From: Hippopus hippopus
Taxonomy: Eukaryota; Mollusca; Bivalvia; Cardiida; Cardiidae
NCBI GenBank assembly: GCA_946811185.2
Contig: OX328109.1
Span: 30,550,129 to 30,614,128 of the forward strand
DNA: 64,000 bases
Reading direction: 5' to 3'
Shown here: in pieces, positions 11,901 through 21,712 of the stretch
How positions within the stretch are numbered: the first letter of the stretch is position 1
Layout: each line of letters begins with the position of its first letter
The notes under the pieces: generated by a model
What the model saw: the letters and a program-made list of their open reading frames with translations, nothing else
The model's database searches: none
What the model was told of the DNA's origin: nothing
Made by a program: the position numbers and the translations under genes

Positions 11901-13107
11901 CCTTTTCACCGGAGATATCCGTCATTTTTTACAGCTTTTTTGACAATTACAAGCCATCGAGGAAGCCATTCGCTGACGTCACTACATTATGCCCGCAGTA
12001 AATGTTGTGGCTGAGGGGTATGTGTATTCTCTAGCCCCACTCGAAAAATGAGCCAGAATATTTCTGGCCCCTACGGCCCCCGTGATAGAGTAGAAAAGAC
12101 TTTGAGGAAAAGCATAAAATGCTGGTAACCATCAATTTTTCTTTTCCCACTATGTTTTCTAAAGGCTTCTTCCTCATGGTCGTGAAAACCATGGATTGTT
12201 TGTTAATTTGTTGATACTTTCATTTCCGTGCTTCACGAAAAATGATCAGTCGAATAAGGCTAATGTCAAAAGAGTTATGTCCCCTGATGGGTTTTTCCCT
12301 ATTCATACAAGTGAAATATCCTTCTTTAAAAAAAGAATACCGACAAACATTTTTGCTAGTTACCTCAAGAAAAATATGTAGTATCATGCGATGCACATAA
12401 ATATATTTTAACACGAAAATAAATATGAAAATGAAAGTAATATTGTCTGCGGCCTTAAAAAAATAGTGACGTCAGCGAATGGCTTCCTCGATGGCTTGTA
12501 ATTGTCAAAAAAGCTGTAAAAAATGACGGATATCTCCGGTGAAAAGGTGTCTACTTAAGGATCGCTGGATGTCATAGGTACATTTTGGTGTTATCTGTTA
12601 CTAGGGTAAAGGAAATTGTGATCACTCTTCGTTTCGTTGGTGCTTTTGGGTGGGTAGTTCATTTTTGTGTTGTCGCCAGTAATCGAGGTGTTGCATTCCT
12701 TGTGTTTCTTTATATATAGGGAAATATTTTTTTCTTATTTAATCATATTTTTTCATTATAGAATGTCAAATTCCTGTGCATGGACTTGTTTGTAATTATT
12801 TCCCCTACCATACTCATTTGTCCCCATGAGATTCGCTGTGGGAATAATTCAGGATTGTATGACTGATTACCATGCAAAAATAATTGTGCAGGGCCATGTT
12901 ACGAAGTTACACAAAAAAATGTTGCAATAATTTTTTTTTTTTGGTGAGATTTACCCTTAACTTGAAACAAAAATTCACATCAAAAGTCAATCGTTTACCG
13001 ACAATTCCTGCTGCGTCTGTAGCTGCTTCCATCCATTCGGGTGTAATAATGTCGTCAATATTTTCGATTGACGGAAAATGTTTAAATTTACACAGAAATA
13101 ATGTCAT
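2811..13107 (-). CDS. GLTP: Glycolipid transfer protein homologue, 6 exons, 224 aa, complete
   Basis: Six exons on the minus strand join in phase: 13107-12999, 10787-10732, 7975-7845, 6084-5916, 4086-4006, 2939-2811 (675 nt with stop). All introns are GT..AG. The product aligns along its length with the cytosolic GLTP fold, which moves glycosphingolipids between membranes. Family lipid-headgroup positions are conserved: D49, N53 and K56 in DMLGNIKK, W96 in GGLWLKRGL, and H146 in LCKHHGF. PYKETLMKSL matches the APYKSDFLKAL region. Length is close to the usual 209. The ATG follows a possible acceptor (ACTTTCAG), so a 5' UTR exon is possible. The segment before W96 is unusually Lys/Asp/Asn-rich, and the C terminus is about 15 residues longer than the human protein. 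The introns are packed with MITEs. CPTP/GLTPD-type paralogues are a less likely alternative. Confidence 0.9.
3055..3246. repeat. Family A MITE with deleted hairpin arm
   Basis: TTAA-bounded; the left hairpin arm has been lost (AAAACATTTTCTCCTTTTCC). Confidence 0.75.
3440..4000. repeat. Family C-like copy and a family A fragment
   Basis: About 3440-3625 keeps TTTTGTGCAGTCTGATCTTG and the paired arm of family C. About 3885-4000 is a worn family A hairpin ending 6 bp from the GLTP exon 5 donor. 3626-3884 shows nothing recognisable. Confidence 0.55.
4006..4086 (-). CDS. GLTP: GLTP exon 5 (residues 156-182)
   Basis: An 81-nt phase-0 exon with acceptor CACAATTACAG and donor CAG|GTGAGT. Encodes GALKVSPYKETLMKSLRVGN and onward, matching the APYKSDFLKALSKG block. 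Confidence 0.88.
4420..4631. repeat. Family A MITE
   Basis: TTAACCCTTTACCACAC to AAAGAGTTAA, reverse orientation relative to the copy at 194. Confidence 0.85.
5147..5888. repeat. Run of family A MITEs, three sharing TTAA junctions
   Basis: A half copy (about 5147-5215), then about 5229-5445, 5442-5663 and 5660-5888. Neighbours share the TTAA at 5442-5445 and 5660-5663. Ends 27 bp before GLTP exon 4. Confidence 0.85.
5916..6084 (-). CDS. GLTP: GLTP exon 4 (residues 99-155)
   Basis: Acceptor TTTCAATAG, donor AAG|GTAACT. Encodes RGLEYLCEVFFEMIKEHE through KKACETAYEKTLCKHHGF, the longest conserved block, including the family His. Flanked by MITEs 27 bp away on one side and about 21 bp on the other. 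Confidence 0.9.
6106..6352. repeat. Family B foldback element
   Basis: Ends GAGCCATACTCTGGCAAAAG and CAGAACATGGCTC; internal TGCATCTCTGTGACGCA and the AACCCAGGTCAGTCTG..GCGCAGGCTCACCTGGTT hairpin. Confidence 0.8.
6442..7040. repeat. Three family A MITEs in a row
   Basis: 6442-6669 is full length and well conserved; 6670-6840 and about 6851-7040 are diverged. Confidence 0.8.
7043..7195 (-). repeat. SINE family E fragment
   Basis: Reverse complement of the SINE 3' body: ATGGTGTGTAATGCC, CCCACATAACCATTGTC, AGAGGAATGAATC. Confidence 0.55.
7305..7520. repeat. Family C MITE
   Basis: TTAACCCTATGCTTATGC to GGATAAGGGTTAA, central hairpin GACTGCACAGAGTGTGTGGTC. Confidence 0.8.
7845..7975 (-). CDS. 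GLTP: GLTP exon 3 (residues 56-98)
   Basis: Acceptor TATATTTCAG, donor CG|GTAAGT, ends phase 2. Begins KVTNKYETDKDKFKKFKDIL, homologous to the KIKAVYDTNPAKF helix, and ends GGLWLK with the conserved Trp. Between them is a highly charged Lys/Asp/Asn stretch. Confidence 0.9.
8091..8319. repeat. Family A MITE
   Basis: TTAACCTTTACC start, perfect hairpin core, GTGTGGTAAAGAG end. Confidence 0.85.
8970..9337. repeat. Two family A MITEs, diverged
   Basis: About 8970-9170 with a good core, and 9174-9337 with a worn core. Confidence 0.75.
9450..10166. repeat. Family A cluster (four copies, some partial)
   Basis: 9450-9683 full reverse copy, 9721-9785 left half only, 9786-10013 full, 10010-10166 partial. 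The last two share the TTAA at 10010-10013. Confidence 0.8.
10163..10668. repeat. Split family C remnant, then a family A MITE
   Basis: AGATCAAAGATCATGCTGCAC at about 10180 and TGATCTGAATCTACACTTGC at about 10410 look like the two arms of one family C-like element separated by about 200 bp. 10470-10668 is a family A copy lacking much of its hairpin. Confidence 0.55.
10732..10787 (-). CDS. GLTP: GLTP exon 2 (residues 37-55)
   Basis: A 56-nt exon with acceptor TTTTGAACAG and donor AAA|GTGAGT. It encodes GMMGKQFSMTKDDMLGNIK and carries the Asp and Asn of the sugar-binding site. Too short to be seen as an independent ORF; found from splice sites and phase. Confidence 0.85.
10821..11230. repeat. 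Family A and family C MITEs sharing TTAA
   Basis: Family A at 10821-11041 and family C at 11038-11230; the TTAA at 11038-11041 is common to both. Confidence 0.75.
11683..12780. mobile_element. Element with about 300-bp terminal inverted repeats
   Basis: About 11683-11985 and 12465-12780 are almost identical in inverted orientation (shared blocks include GTGACGTCAGCGAATGGCTT and GGATATCTCCGGTGAAAAGG). The 480-bp centre holds a family H-like end (12018-12081) and a half family A hairpin (12083-12195). No transposase. Lies in GLTP intron 1. Confidence 0.8.
12999..13107 (-). CDS. GLTP: GLTP exon 1 (residues 1-36, ends phase 1)
   Basis: Starts MTLFLCKFKHFP and contains PEWMEAATDAAGIV, which aligns with the FLEAVSHL helix of GLTP. 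The donor reads G|GTAAAC. The frame is open upstream of the ATG as far as the repeat at 13195, so the start rests on its match to the family N terminus. Confidence 0.8.
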
Positions 13108-13194
13108 TTTTTCAACTCTTTCAAATTTTCTGAAAGTTGTATTAGAAACGGAAGTTATACGTGTTGAAAATCGCTGGTACTCGTTCGCGGGCAA

Positions 13195-14072
13195 AGTGTA
13201 TTCCCCGGCCCCATTCGAAAAATAAGCCAGAATTCCCGGCCCCAACGCCCCCCCCCCCCCATCTAAATCTTTTATTCATTATATGATTCTGCCGAAATTA
13301 ATATCAAATTAAAGCCTAGATATCATCCTTTTATACGATATAAAATAGATATAAAATATATTATGATAATCGAAATACTTTTTGAAATATTGCCGATCAA
13401 AAATAGGAAAGATTTTCGTATTTTCTTCGAGATATTTCACGAATTACACAAATCCGGCCCTTATGCTAAATCCTTTATTCCGTGGAAAACATCGCGGAAA
13501 CTATTTCTGAATGAAAGTATGTGATTTAAGCTGTCCTAAAGAATAAGAATAAATAAATTTCAATAGAAAATAACAGAATAATAGGTCTTTGAAATGATCG
13601 ACGCGCGATGAATTTTAATGACTTTCCTCACAAATCCGGCCCCTATGCTAAATCCTTTATTCCATCAAAAACATCGCAAAAAATATTTCTAAATGAAAGT
13701 TTACGATTTTAGCTTTCGTTCAAAAGCTTATATTATGCAGTCTGTAACCTTATTAAAAATTGGATATTAGACACGTAACTAAATGACATATGAGCCGCCG
13801 GATATGTTAATTTTCCTGCATAATTCATTGTATATTTTTTCCAAGAATTAATAAAATCTAAATTGTTATAGCACAAAAAACCCTGCATCAGTTTCTAATT
13901 TCTATACCATTAAAGAGCTTATTAGATGAATTTTGAATTTATATCAAGATTTTCTAGATTTGATGAATCATTAAATTTTTAATATTGGGGCTTATAACTC
14001 AACAATGCCTGCGTCAAATTTTATTTTCAAAGTACCCTTTCAAAGCTTAAATTAAGTAGTAGTTTATTACCA

Positions 14073-14106
<34 letters not shown>

Positions 14107-14392
14107 GTAAATCAAAGAAAAAAAGTTTAAAAAATTGGGGCCGGATTTCTATCTTTTAAAGATTTTGAAACATTTTTGTAATAAAAAAAAAACTGACAAA
14201 TTTTAAACGCTTTTATCTCAAATTTGCATAAATGAAATCGTAAGTTTCTATATACCTTTAGAAAGGTTATAACATAAGCTTTAATTTAACACTTATTTCA
14301 CCATATTTGGTACACAAATAAAAGACCTAGGTAAGGGGCCGTTGGGGCCGGGAATTCTGGCATATTTTTCGAGTGGGGCCGGGGAATACAGA
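13195..14392. mobile_element. Element H: 1.2-kb inverted-repeat transposon with GGCCCC-rich ends
   Basis: Ends share GTATTCCCCGGCCCC and CCAGAATTCCCGGCCCCAAC in inverted orientation (13200-13250 and 14337-14390). The interior is AT-rich, with two copies of a block around AATCCGGCCC..TATGCTAAATCC (13450, 13628), a poly-C run at 13246-13260 and a 28-bp poly-T at 14079. Nothing coding. It sits about 90 bp upstream of the GLTP ATG. Confidence 0.65.
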
Positions 14393-15231
14393 TACCCCCG
14401 TTGTCTGCGCATGTCATATTCTTCGAAGATTCGACCTGTCTGCTATGACGCATCACCGCTCCCATATACCAGGGATCGTATATAAGATCCCTGCATATAC
14501 TAGGGAAAAGTAGGGCTTATATCGAAGCTATTACCCAAGCCTGTAGGGGCTGTTTTAATAAATGGCCGGTGCATAGGTTACATGCTAGCTGATCATAGCT
14601 GAATGAATCGCACCAGGTAGCGTTTTATTGAGTAAACGTTTATTTTATTTTGAAATTCAAAGTAACGGTTGTCGTTTTGAAAAGTAGTCCGGTTCTGTTC
14701 CCAGAATGCCCAAATTAGATAGATGTGTATTTGTAGAATGCCATCTAGCGGGAGATAATGCAGATACCCCTCGTTCGCGTGAGGCCGACTTGTATATTCT
14801 ACGGGCCTCTGTCTAACCAAGAGCCGCCCAATAAATACACTAGATTACATTTTTCTTTTCATTCATCCTGGAAGCCGCAATTTTTTGGTTATCAAGATCA
14901 GCAATGATAAATACATCTTGAAAAGTTGTTACTTTTTTTTCTCAAAAACATACCATGGCAAATAAAAATGCACCGGGAAAAATCAGAGTACAATGTGTGA
15001 TAATTCTCAAGAGGGGCCAAAATTAAAACACGAATCTCAAAATATTGGTCGTTACCATGCTTTGGAATTATTTCCATTCAGAAAACTTTAAGATGGAGAT
15101 ACTCCGCTCTCAAGTTCAGTATTTCTCTATTTGTTGTAATGTTTTCAAATTTCAAACTTCTGTAGTCCTCGTCCTGAGCATCATTTTTAAGCGTTGACAC
15201 CGAAAACAGCTTAATATGAATACAAAAGACC

Positions 15232-15520
15232 AGCCCGCATAACTCAGGTGGTAGAGCTTAGGACTTGTAAACATCAAGTCTTGGGTGACGTGAGGGTGTG
15301 GGTTAGAACCTCATGGCTGACCATCTAAAGATGCTAATAGTCTTTCGGATAAGACGTTAAACCGAGGCTTTCGTTCTTATCCTTTTCTTCAGTATATTTG
15401 TGTTATGATTGTATTATATTGTCGCTTGTAAACTTGTATATATTACTGTCGAATAAAATATGTTTAAACTAAACCGAGGTCCTGTGTGACGTACTATACA
15501 CCGTGCACGTTAAAGGACCA
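15232..15520 (+). repeat. tRNA-derived SINE with a nested LINE tail
   Basis: A-box-like GCATAACTCAGGTGGTAGAG, B-box-like GGGTTAGAACCTC, then the conserved-type body TCTTTCGGATAAGACGTTAA. The body is split by a 102-bp insertion (15368-15469) flanked by TAAACCGAGG on both sides, after which TCCTGTGTGACG continues. Confidence 0.7.
15368..15469 (+). mobile_element. Severely 5'-truncated retroposon insertion with 10-bp TSD
   Basis: A 102-bp insert ending GAATAAAATATGTTTAAAC, flanked by direct repeats TAAACCGAGG (15358-15367, 15470-15479). The 3' end with an AATAAA signal looks like a LINE or processed transcript tail. Confidence 0.6.
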
Positions 15521-16311
15521 GGCGTAACTTAGGATGGATTTCGTCCTGCGTTTTGCACAATCCCCGCAACGAAACTAACAGCCTTCAAGGGGCAGGGGGG
15601 TGGGAGGGCGTTGACCATGGGCAACCGGTGGCTACGATAAATAAACGCGAACTTCAACCAGTCAACTGCAATGAGCAGAAAATAACCGTGTCTTACGTCA
15701 AGAAAGAATAACAGAGGATGGGGCTTCATCCCGCATCCTACACCATCCACCTTTATCCAACCCAACAGCCCCCATTGGGGCGCCGTCCACATGGGCAACT
15801 GAAGGCTGCGATAATTAAACGCAAAGGCTGCGATAATTAAACGCAAATTCAGTCATGAACACGAATTTGTATTCAGATCATTGTTTTTTAGAAAAAATAT
15901 ACAAGTCTTAGTTCTATTACATGATCGTTGCTCTACACGAAGTTTCTAAATCTGCTTGGAACAGAATGAATATACTAGCATTTCTGCTCTAGGGTCAGTA
16001 ATGTTCAGGGACCTTTTGTATGCATGCAGGAAGACTTGGCCCAACGCCGACCAGCGATTTGCGAGAATTCGGCAAAAAAAAAAAGATTCGGCTCCGAAGG
16101 TTGGAAATTCGGCCCAAATTGTTTTTTTGAATTATTTAAGTGGTTGATTATCATGACTAGAATAGGCCTTAGTTTTTTAATGTAATACATGTACCGCTCA
16201 TTATGATTTATATATCATGATTATTTAACTGTTTATGTATTTGTCGTTAACAATGACAACTAGGACGGTTTTTTATTACAATATTCATAGGTACAGCCTG
16301 TATAGTTTTGT

Positions 16312-16402
16312 GGGCACCTGGCGGGATTCCAACCCGTGCGGAAAAGACCCTCGTTTATTGAGGTTTAAAAGACCAACACCATAACCACTGAGCTAAAGAG
16401 AA
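16312..16402 (-). pseudogene. tRNA-like sequence (pseudo-tRNA or SINE head)
   Basis: Minus strand: CTCTTTAGCTCAGTGGTTAT (A box), a CTTTTAA anticodon-like loop, a long variable arm, and CGGGTTGGAATCCCG (T arm with TTGGAAT instead of TTCGAAT). The acceptor stem does not pair, so it is not a functional tRNA gene. Confidence 0.5.
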
Positions 16403-16744
16403 TCCTTCCCAAAGCAGTTGTTAGGTTTTGATTTAACACGGGAAGAAGCTATGCAGTAAGGAAGGAGTGATCCCCCGTAACAATATTGTGTTTGGACTTT
16501 CCTAAAAAATATATTGTGACGTTGCCCAAATATGATTACTTTAACTACATGCACCGTAGCTCGGAAAAGTGCAAGTTCGGTAAAAAGGATTTATAGTAAA
16601 TGAATCGGAGGTTTTTTGTAAAACAAAAAGTTACATAACCATTAAGGTTACATGTACATGTATATGCTTTTTATACTGATTATCAGTTATTATTATTTGC
16701 ATACTTTTTAAGTAGTGGATCTATTGACATCGTTAAGAGTCTCA

Positions 16745-17371
16745 TTTATTGTTTTATTTCTTCAATGTGGATAAGTCTAAATTTTTGTCGTCTGTTAAAG
16801 ACAGTTAAAAAAAAATGATCTAGAAATCACCAAAATATATCACATATTTCCTGAAATCTTATAATCGTAATAATCATTCAATTCATGCATGCTAAATAAA
16901 AAAAAAACAACCTTTATCAAAGCATCCCATCTTTCAACGACTTCGAACGAGAAGACTTTTTCAACATTGTTCGAGAAAATGCTGAGAACTAGCATTTTCC
17001 CCTATTCCCACAATGCTTTCTACCTTCCCATAGACAACTTTCAGACTACCCCCAACAAATGAATTATGTTAAAGTTGTCGTCTGCTTTCAAGTTGCAGAA
17101 CTCTAAAATCCTGTCGTTTGGTAATGGGTTAACCCTTTACCACACAATCCCGAGTTTTAACGATCCCAAGAAGAATAACTTTTGAAAACATTGCGGGAAA
17201 AAGGAAAAAAAAAAAAAAAAAAATGCAGGTAACCGGCATTTTCACCTTTTTCCACATTGTTTTCTACCTTTCCCAAAACAAATTTCAATTTTTTAGTCAC
17301 ATTTATTTTGTCGTCTGCAAATGCTTTCAGTTTGATCTAGTCTAAAATTCTGTCGTGTGGTAAAGGGTTAA
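16745..17371. repeat. Family A MITEs
   Basis: Half copy 16745-16805, then about 16912-17132 and 17129-17371, sharing the TTAA at 17129-17132. The last has an expanded poly-A (about 17203-17223) in its hairpin arm. Confidence 0.8.
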
Positions 17372-17674
17372 GAGTAGCAGGTTCACCTTGACCCAAAATT
17401 GGTTCAATGCCACGCAGACTGGGCATGTTAAAAAAAATTGAATTCCAAACTTATTCGACTGCAAACAAAACGAAACAATATGATTACGTAGTGTAGTGCA
17501 AAAAGGACAGCAAAGTTACACAAGGTCAAATTGCTGTTAAACCTGCCCACTTTTTCGAACAGAAAGAGGACATCATTGGGAAACGGTTAACACTGAAAAT
17601 TCCTACTCAACGAACGACAGTACGTCTTTTATTTATTTCTATTTATTCTTCTTTTTATTCTTATTGTAATTTCT

Positions 17675-17755
17675 TCTTCTTCTTCTCCTCCTCCTCCCTC
17701 TTCTTCCTCTTCTTCATCTTGGTAGTAGTAGTAGTAGTTGTTGTTGTTGTTTTGT
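17675..17755. repeat. Microsatellite (CTT/CTC)n to (GTA/GTT)n
   Basis: Trinucleotide runs TTCTTCTTC, CTCCTCCTC, GTAGTAGTAG and GTTGTTGTTG in succession. Confidence 0.9.
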
Positions 17756-17837
17756 AGGTTGTAGTACTTAACTTAGAGGTACTCTGTCAAGACCTCTTTC
17801 GTTCATCAAATACCAAATTTCTCTTTTCACCCTTTTA

Positions 17838-18500
17838 AATACCTTTTTACGTAACGACAAAATTAGACTGGTCCAAATGGAAAGCACATGCAGACAACAA
17901 ATTGACTGTGACGCTAATGATGGAATGTGTGACTGAAATGGTAGAAAACATTGTGGGAAAAGGAGAAAATGCTGGTCATCATTATTTTCTCCTTTTCCCA
18001 CAATGATTTCAAAAGCCATCTTTCTCAGGGTCTTTAAAGTCAGGTTTGTGTAGTAAAGGGTCACCAAACAATCTCACAAGATTGAGTGTTTAAAGCATCT
18101 CCGTGATGCAAGATATCAATCCGTGATTATGAATCCATAAAACCAAGTTTGTCTGACAACGGACTGTATCCTGAGGCAGAACAGTCCTTTCACATGCAGA
18201 AAATTGATAAATAGTAAGAAGTTTAGATCCATGCCACCGTGGATCGATACTTGTTGTAGATTCATTAATGATTAAACACCTTTCCACAGAGCATAGCCTA
18301 TATGTTTTTATATATCCGCCAAAATGCCCGTAGAAAGTAATGTTGGAAATTGGTTATGAAAACCAACTCCTTTTCCTACAATGTTTCCTGTCCGATCAGG
18401 CAAATTTAGCTTATTTGTACAAAACTTCGAATTATGCGTCTACAGATGCTTTCAATTTTGAGCCGTCTAGAGATTGTCGTTTGGCAAAAAGTGAAGACTT
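17838..18500. repeat. Family A, family B and family A-fragment copies
   Basis: 17838-18063 family A with intact core; about 18084-18296 family B with an altered centre; about 18335-18495 right half of a family A copy. Confidence 0.7.
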
Positions 18501-18893
18501 AGCATCATATGTGAAAAAGGACACTTTCGATATACATATATAGTAGAAAATGAAATAACTATATACTACTCAAAGTTTGTTCAGCACCAAGATTTTCCGG
18601 CACCATAGCAGAGTCTGTATTATATATTTTGTGATGTTGATATTGGAAATCATTCAGCGGTGTATCAAGAAGGTTTACAGTTCAGACATTGCCTTGTATG
18701 ATAGGCAAATTCCTCGTGCAAGTTTTGCAAATGCAGTTACCATCAAGTTTCATAGTGTTTTGAGACACTGCATACATGTAGCAAACTTGTGTATTACTCG
18801 AATAAATTGACCTGAAATTGACCTTTATGCAAAGAATAATTAAAGAGTGAATATTTATATCATCGGGTATAATTGGACGGTACGGAAATTCTA

Positions 18894-19112
18894 TTAACGG
18901 TCAATGTCGGGCTTGACCCTTACTGCGCCATGGTCAAAATAAGAAGCTTTTGTGGATGACATAGATCAAGATCAGACTGCACAGAAAGTGCATCTTAGAT
19001 CTATGTCACCCGCCACGTATTACCAATTTAAACCAACAAAATCATGTTTATTTCAGGTATTTTCAGTATTGTTTAAAGACACAATTAATCTATTAGCTGC
19101 ATAAAGAGTTAA
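18894..19112. repeat. Family C-type MITE (CGCCATGG subtype)
   Basis: TTAACGG..TGCGCCATGG at one end, AAAGAGTTAA at the other, with GATCAAGATCAGACTGCACA and its partner arm. Confidence 0.7.
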
Positions 19113-19329
19113 AAAACGTTCACATAGTCCCGCATTCAGACGACAATAGCCGAAGCTAAGTTTGGACAATAATTCAAGTGTGTAATATATGGTAATAGAG
19201 GTCATTTATTTCATGTCAATTTGTTCGAGTAATACAATCTTTATTCTTCACGATCTTTTGAAAGGCTGAACGTTTTTAACGTTAATATATATGGCAAATG
19301 CGAATGTCAGAATACATTTATCAGACGCA

Positions 19330-19805
19330 ACCATGTGGCGGGTAGTTGGAATGTTGGAACTAGGGGCTCTTCATCGACGAACTGACCTGGTTGTGCTCGA
19401 TCGAGGCAGATTGACTGCCCAGCGGTATCGAGATGAAATTCTCGACACACAGGTACTGTAAAGTTATATGCTGGTGCTGTTGGTGATGGGTTCAGTTTAA
19501 TGGACGATTATGTTTGTCCTCACACGGCCCATGTTGTCCAAGAGTACTTGCAAAGGGAGGGTATCCAGCGTATGTATTGGCTATCCCATTCCCCCGACTT
19601 AAATCCAATTGAGCACATGTGGAATGAGTCACAGATCCGCATTTCAGCCCGCCAGGTCCAGCCGCAAGGCATTCAGCATCTTGGTGCATTCCTTGTCGAG
19701 GAATGGAACTCCATTCCATAAATGGATGTTCAAAACCTAATTGGGGGCATTCGAAGACGATGCTTAGCTGTCATTGATAGGAACGGGTCACATGCTCGTT
19801 ATTAG
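19330..19805 (+). pseudogene. Tc1/mariner transposase 3' fragment
   Basis: The upstream part reads DRGRLTAQRYRDEILDTQV. The main part, from 19501, reads MDDYVCPHTAHVVQEYLQRE, then YWLSHSPDLNPIEHMWNE, the DDE_3 block with the third catalytic acid. At 19719-19721 an in-frame TAA (probably from CAA) interrupts, and the frame resumes MDVQNLIGGIRRRCLAVIDR to HARY-stop at 19805. The N-terminal DNA-binding half is missing. Confidence 0.85.
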
Positions 19806-20192
19806 GCCCATGCCATATTAATACCTAGCTTTTTTTTTTACAAATTCCGTTTTTTACTCGTTATGGAAAAACAACCGTTTTAGTGACCATCGAGCTAAAA
19901 AAGAAAATAAAATCAAAAGAGTGCATAACAAGTGTAAAAATTTTATTAAAAAAAAAAAAAAAACAAACCCACAAAGTACATGTTCAACAAGAAAAAATAC
20001 TAAAAATTTAACCATAATCTAAGATATGTATAACAATATTCTTGGTGCTTAGCAAACTTTGACTAGTATAGTTCAACTATTTGTATGGGGCAAACAGCAC
20101 TACTCCCTCCTAAATTTTGGGGGACCCAGATGACCACCCACTTCGTTTATGTAAAACCTTCCATGTAGAACATAAAAAAAGCCATGCACTAT

Positions 20193-20622
20193 GAAAAGTG
20201 GGTTTAATACATTTTCAAAAAATATTGATCCAGGTAAGCCTGCTCAGCCCGCGCAGGCTGACATTGGTCGAAACTTTTTACTTTGGGTAATTTTCTGTAT
20301 GGCAAAGGACCAGTTTACCTCATGATTCCATCGGGTGTTACACAAAAAGGATTTTATGGATCCATCATTCTGTGATGACTTACTTGCTACAATGCATCAC
20401 GGAGATGCATGAACCCTTTCGGCGCCATGGGCGAGAACAGTGACTTATGCGGACGGCATAGATCAAGATCAGACTGCACAGAACGTGCAGTCTGATCTTT
20501 GATCTACACCGTCCGCTTGTTTAGTCAAGCCTATACAATCAAAATCTTTGTAAGTTTCAATGGATTGTATTTAGAGCCGTCGAAAGAGGTCGTATTTATT
20601 TATTTGGTGCTGAAAGAGTTAA
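20193..20622. repeat. Family B followed by family C (CGCCATGG subtype)
   Basis: About 20193-20410 family B in reverse orientation (GCAGGCTGACATTGGTCGAA, GGATCCATCATTCTGTGATG). About 20408-20622 starts GAACCCTTTCGGCGCCATGG, has a full GAACGTGCAGTCTGATC hairpin and ends AAAGAGTTAA. Confidence 0.75.
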
Positions 20623-20689
20623 ATCCCACGTTGCCAAAGCGTGACTCAGATATTTTGTATCTCTACCAACCTACATAAGAAGCAGTCAA

Positions 20690-21260
20690 TCTCGATACCT
20701 TACTCAGTAATTCCAAGACCGGATGCTGAGTTTGTAACGCACAGGGTTTGAGACCAGGGAGTCGCTGGTACGAATTCCCAACTCAGCAACTTTCTTTCCA
20801 AGGATTGATGGTAATAATTTCGATAGGAATCATTACTCTCTCGCCACTTATCATGATATCTACGATGATTATGTAGGAGAGCAGTCAGTGTCTTTGGAAT
20901 AATTTTGTGCAACGAACTGCTTAAATGAACTAGGGAAAAATACGGATAGGTGCACTGGTCGCCGCGATATGACTGAAATAATGTTAAAAACGGCGTTAAA
21001 CGCCATAGAAGCAAACAAATCACTTGCGAACGCACAGTACCAATAATTCCAGGGTAGTTAGTCCGAATCAAAGCTGAGCAAAAAGACTTTCGAGTATTGA
21101 TGATATTCACTGCGCCAGGATTCATTCCTCTCTCACCAATGATGCCTAAATGAGAAAGCAGCCAGTGGCTTGGAGAGTGGTTTGTGACGTACAGGTAAAA
21201 GAAATTCCGGGAGGTGCACTGGCCGACCTGATGTGGGTGATGGGATGTCGGACGGCGTTA
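20690..21260 (+). repeat. SINE family E, one full and one partial copy
   Basis: 20690-21015: GGGAGTCGCTGGTACGAATT (B-box region), TTTCCAAGGATTGATGG, GATAGGTGCACTGGTCGCCG, GACTGAAATAATGTTAAAAA. The copy at about 21108-21260 is 5'-truncated and diverged. Confidence 0.7.
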
Positions 21261-21269
21261 AGCTCTTCG

Positions 21270-21712
21270 CTAGACGAAAAATTTCGACTTGTTTAAATTG
21301 AAAGCATTTGTCAGAAGACAATTTATTGTGGCTCAGGTCAATGGAGTGGTCTCTGAAAGGACATGAAACACTGAGGGGAAAAAAAAAAAAGGATACAATG
21401 CTGTTTGACATCATTTCCCCCTTTTCTCACTTTGTTTTCAAAAGCAAGTTCCAGCACAGTCTTTCACACACAGAATTGCGAGACACAGGGTTAAACACCG
21501 AACGAACAAACACAAATGGGCAATATGACATACTTAAACAGTTTCTTTTTTGTTTGTTTGTTTGTTTGTTTGTTTGTTTGAACTCTTTACCAACGCAATC
21601 CCTTGTTAAACGACTTTGAGGAAGACGTCTTCGCACCATGTTTGCCACCATTTTTTAACAACATTTCTCTCAATTTGACAAGTCTATAATTTTGTGTATT
21701 TGTAAAATGTTA
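21270..21712. repeat. Worn family A copies and a (TTTG)n microsatellite
   Basis: About 21270-21440 and 21581-21712 are degenerate family A; 21545-21580 is a run of TTTG repeats. Confidence 0.6.

Larger units (their letters stand above)
14400..16320. other. Intergenic stretch without a recognisable gene
   Basis: Apart from the SINE at 15232-15520 I see no gene. The long minus-strand open frame at 15529-15846 contains a local duplication (AAGGCTGCGATAATTAAACG twice at 15801-15842) and no protein signature. Confidence 0.5.

Noticed and set aside
12884..13225. Plus-strand 113-codon open frame
   Set aside because: Antisense shadow of GLTP exon 1 and its 5' region; no splice or protein signature on the plus strand.
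15529..15846. Minus-strand 105-codon open frame
   Set aside because: Contains a local DNA duplication and no recognisable domain; codon use not convincing.
16312..16402. Functional tRNA gene
   Set aside because: A and B boxes are visible but the acceptor stem does not pair and the T loop is altered; kept only as tRNA-like pseudogene.
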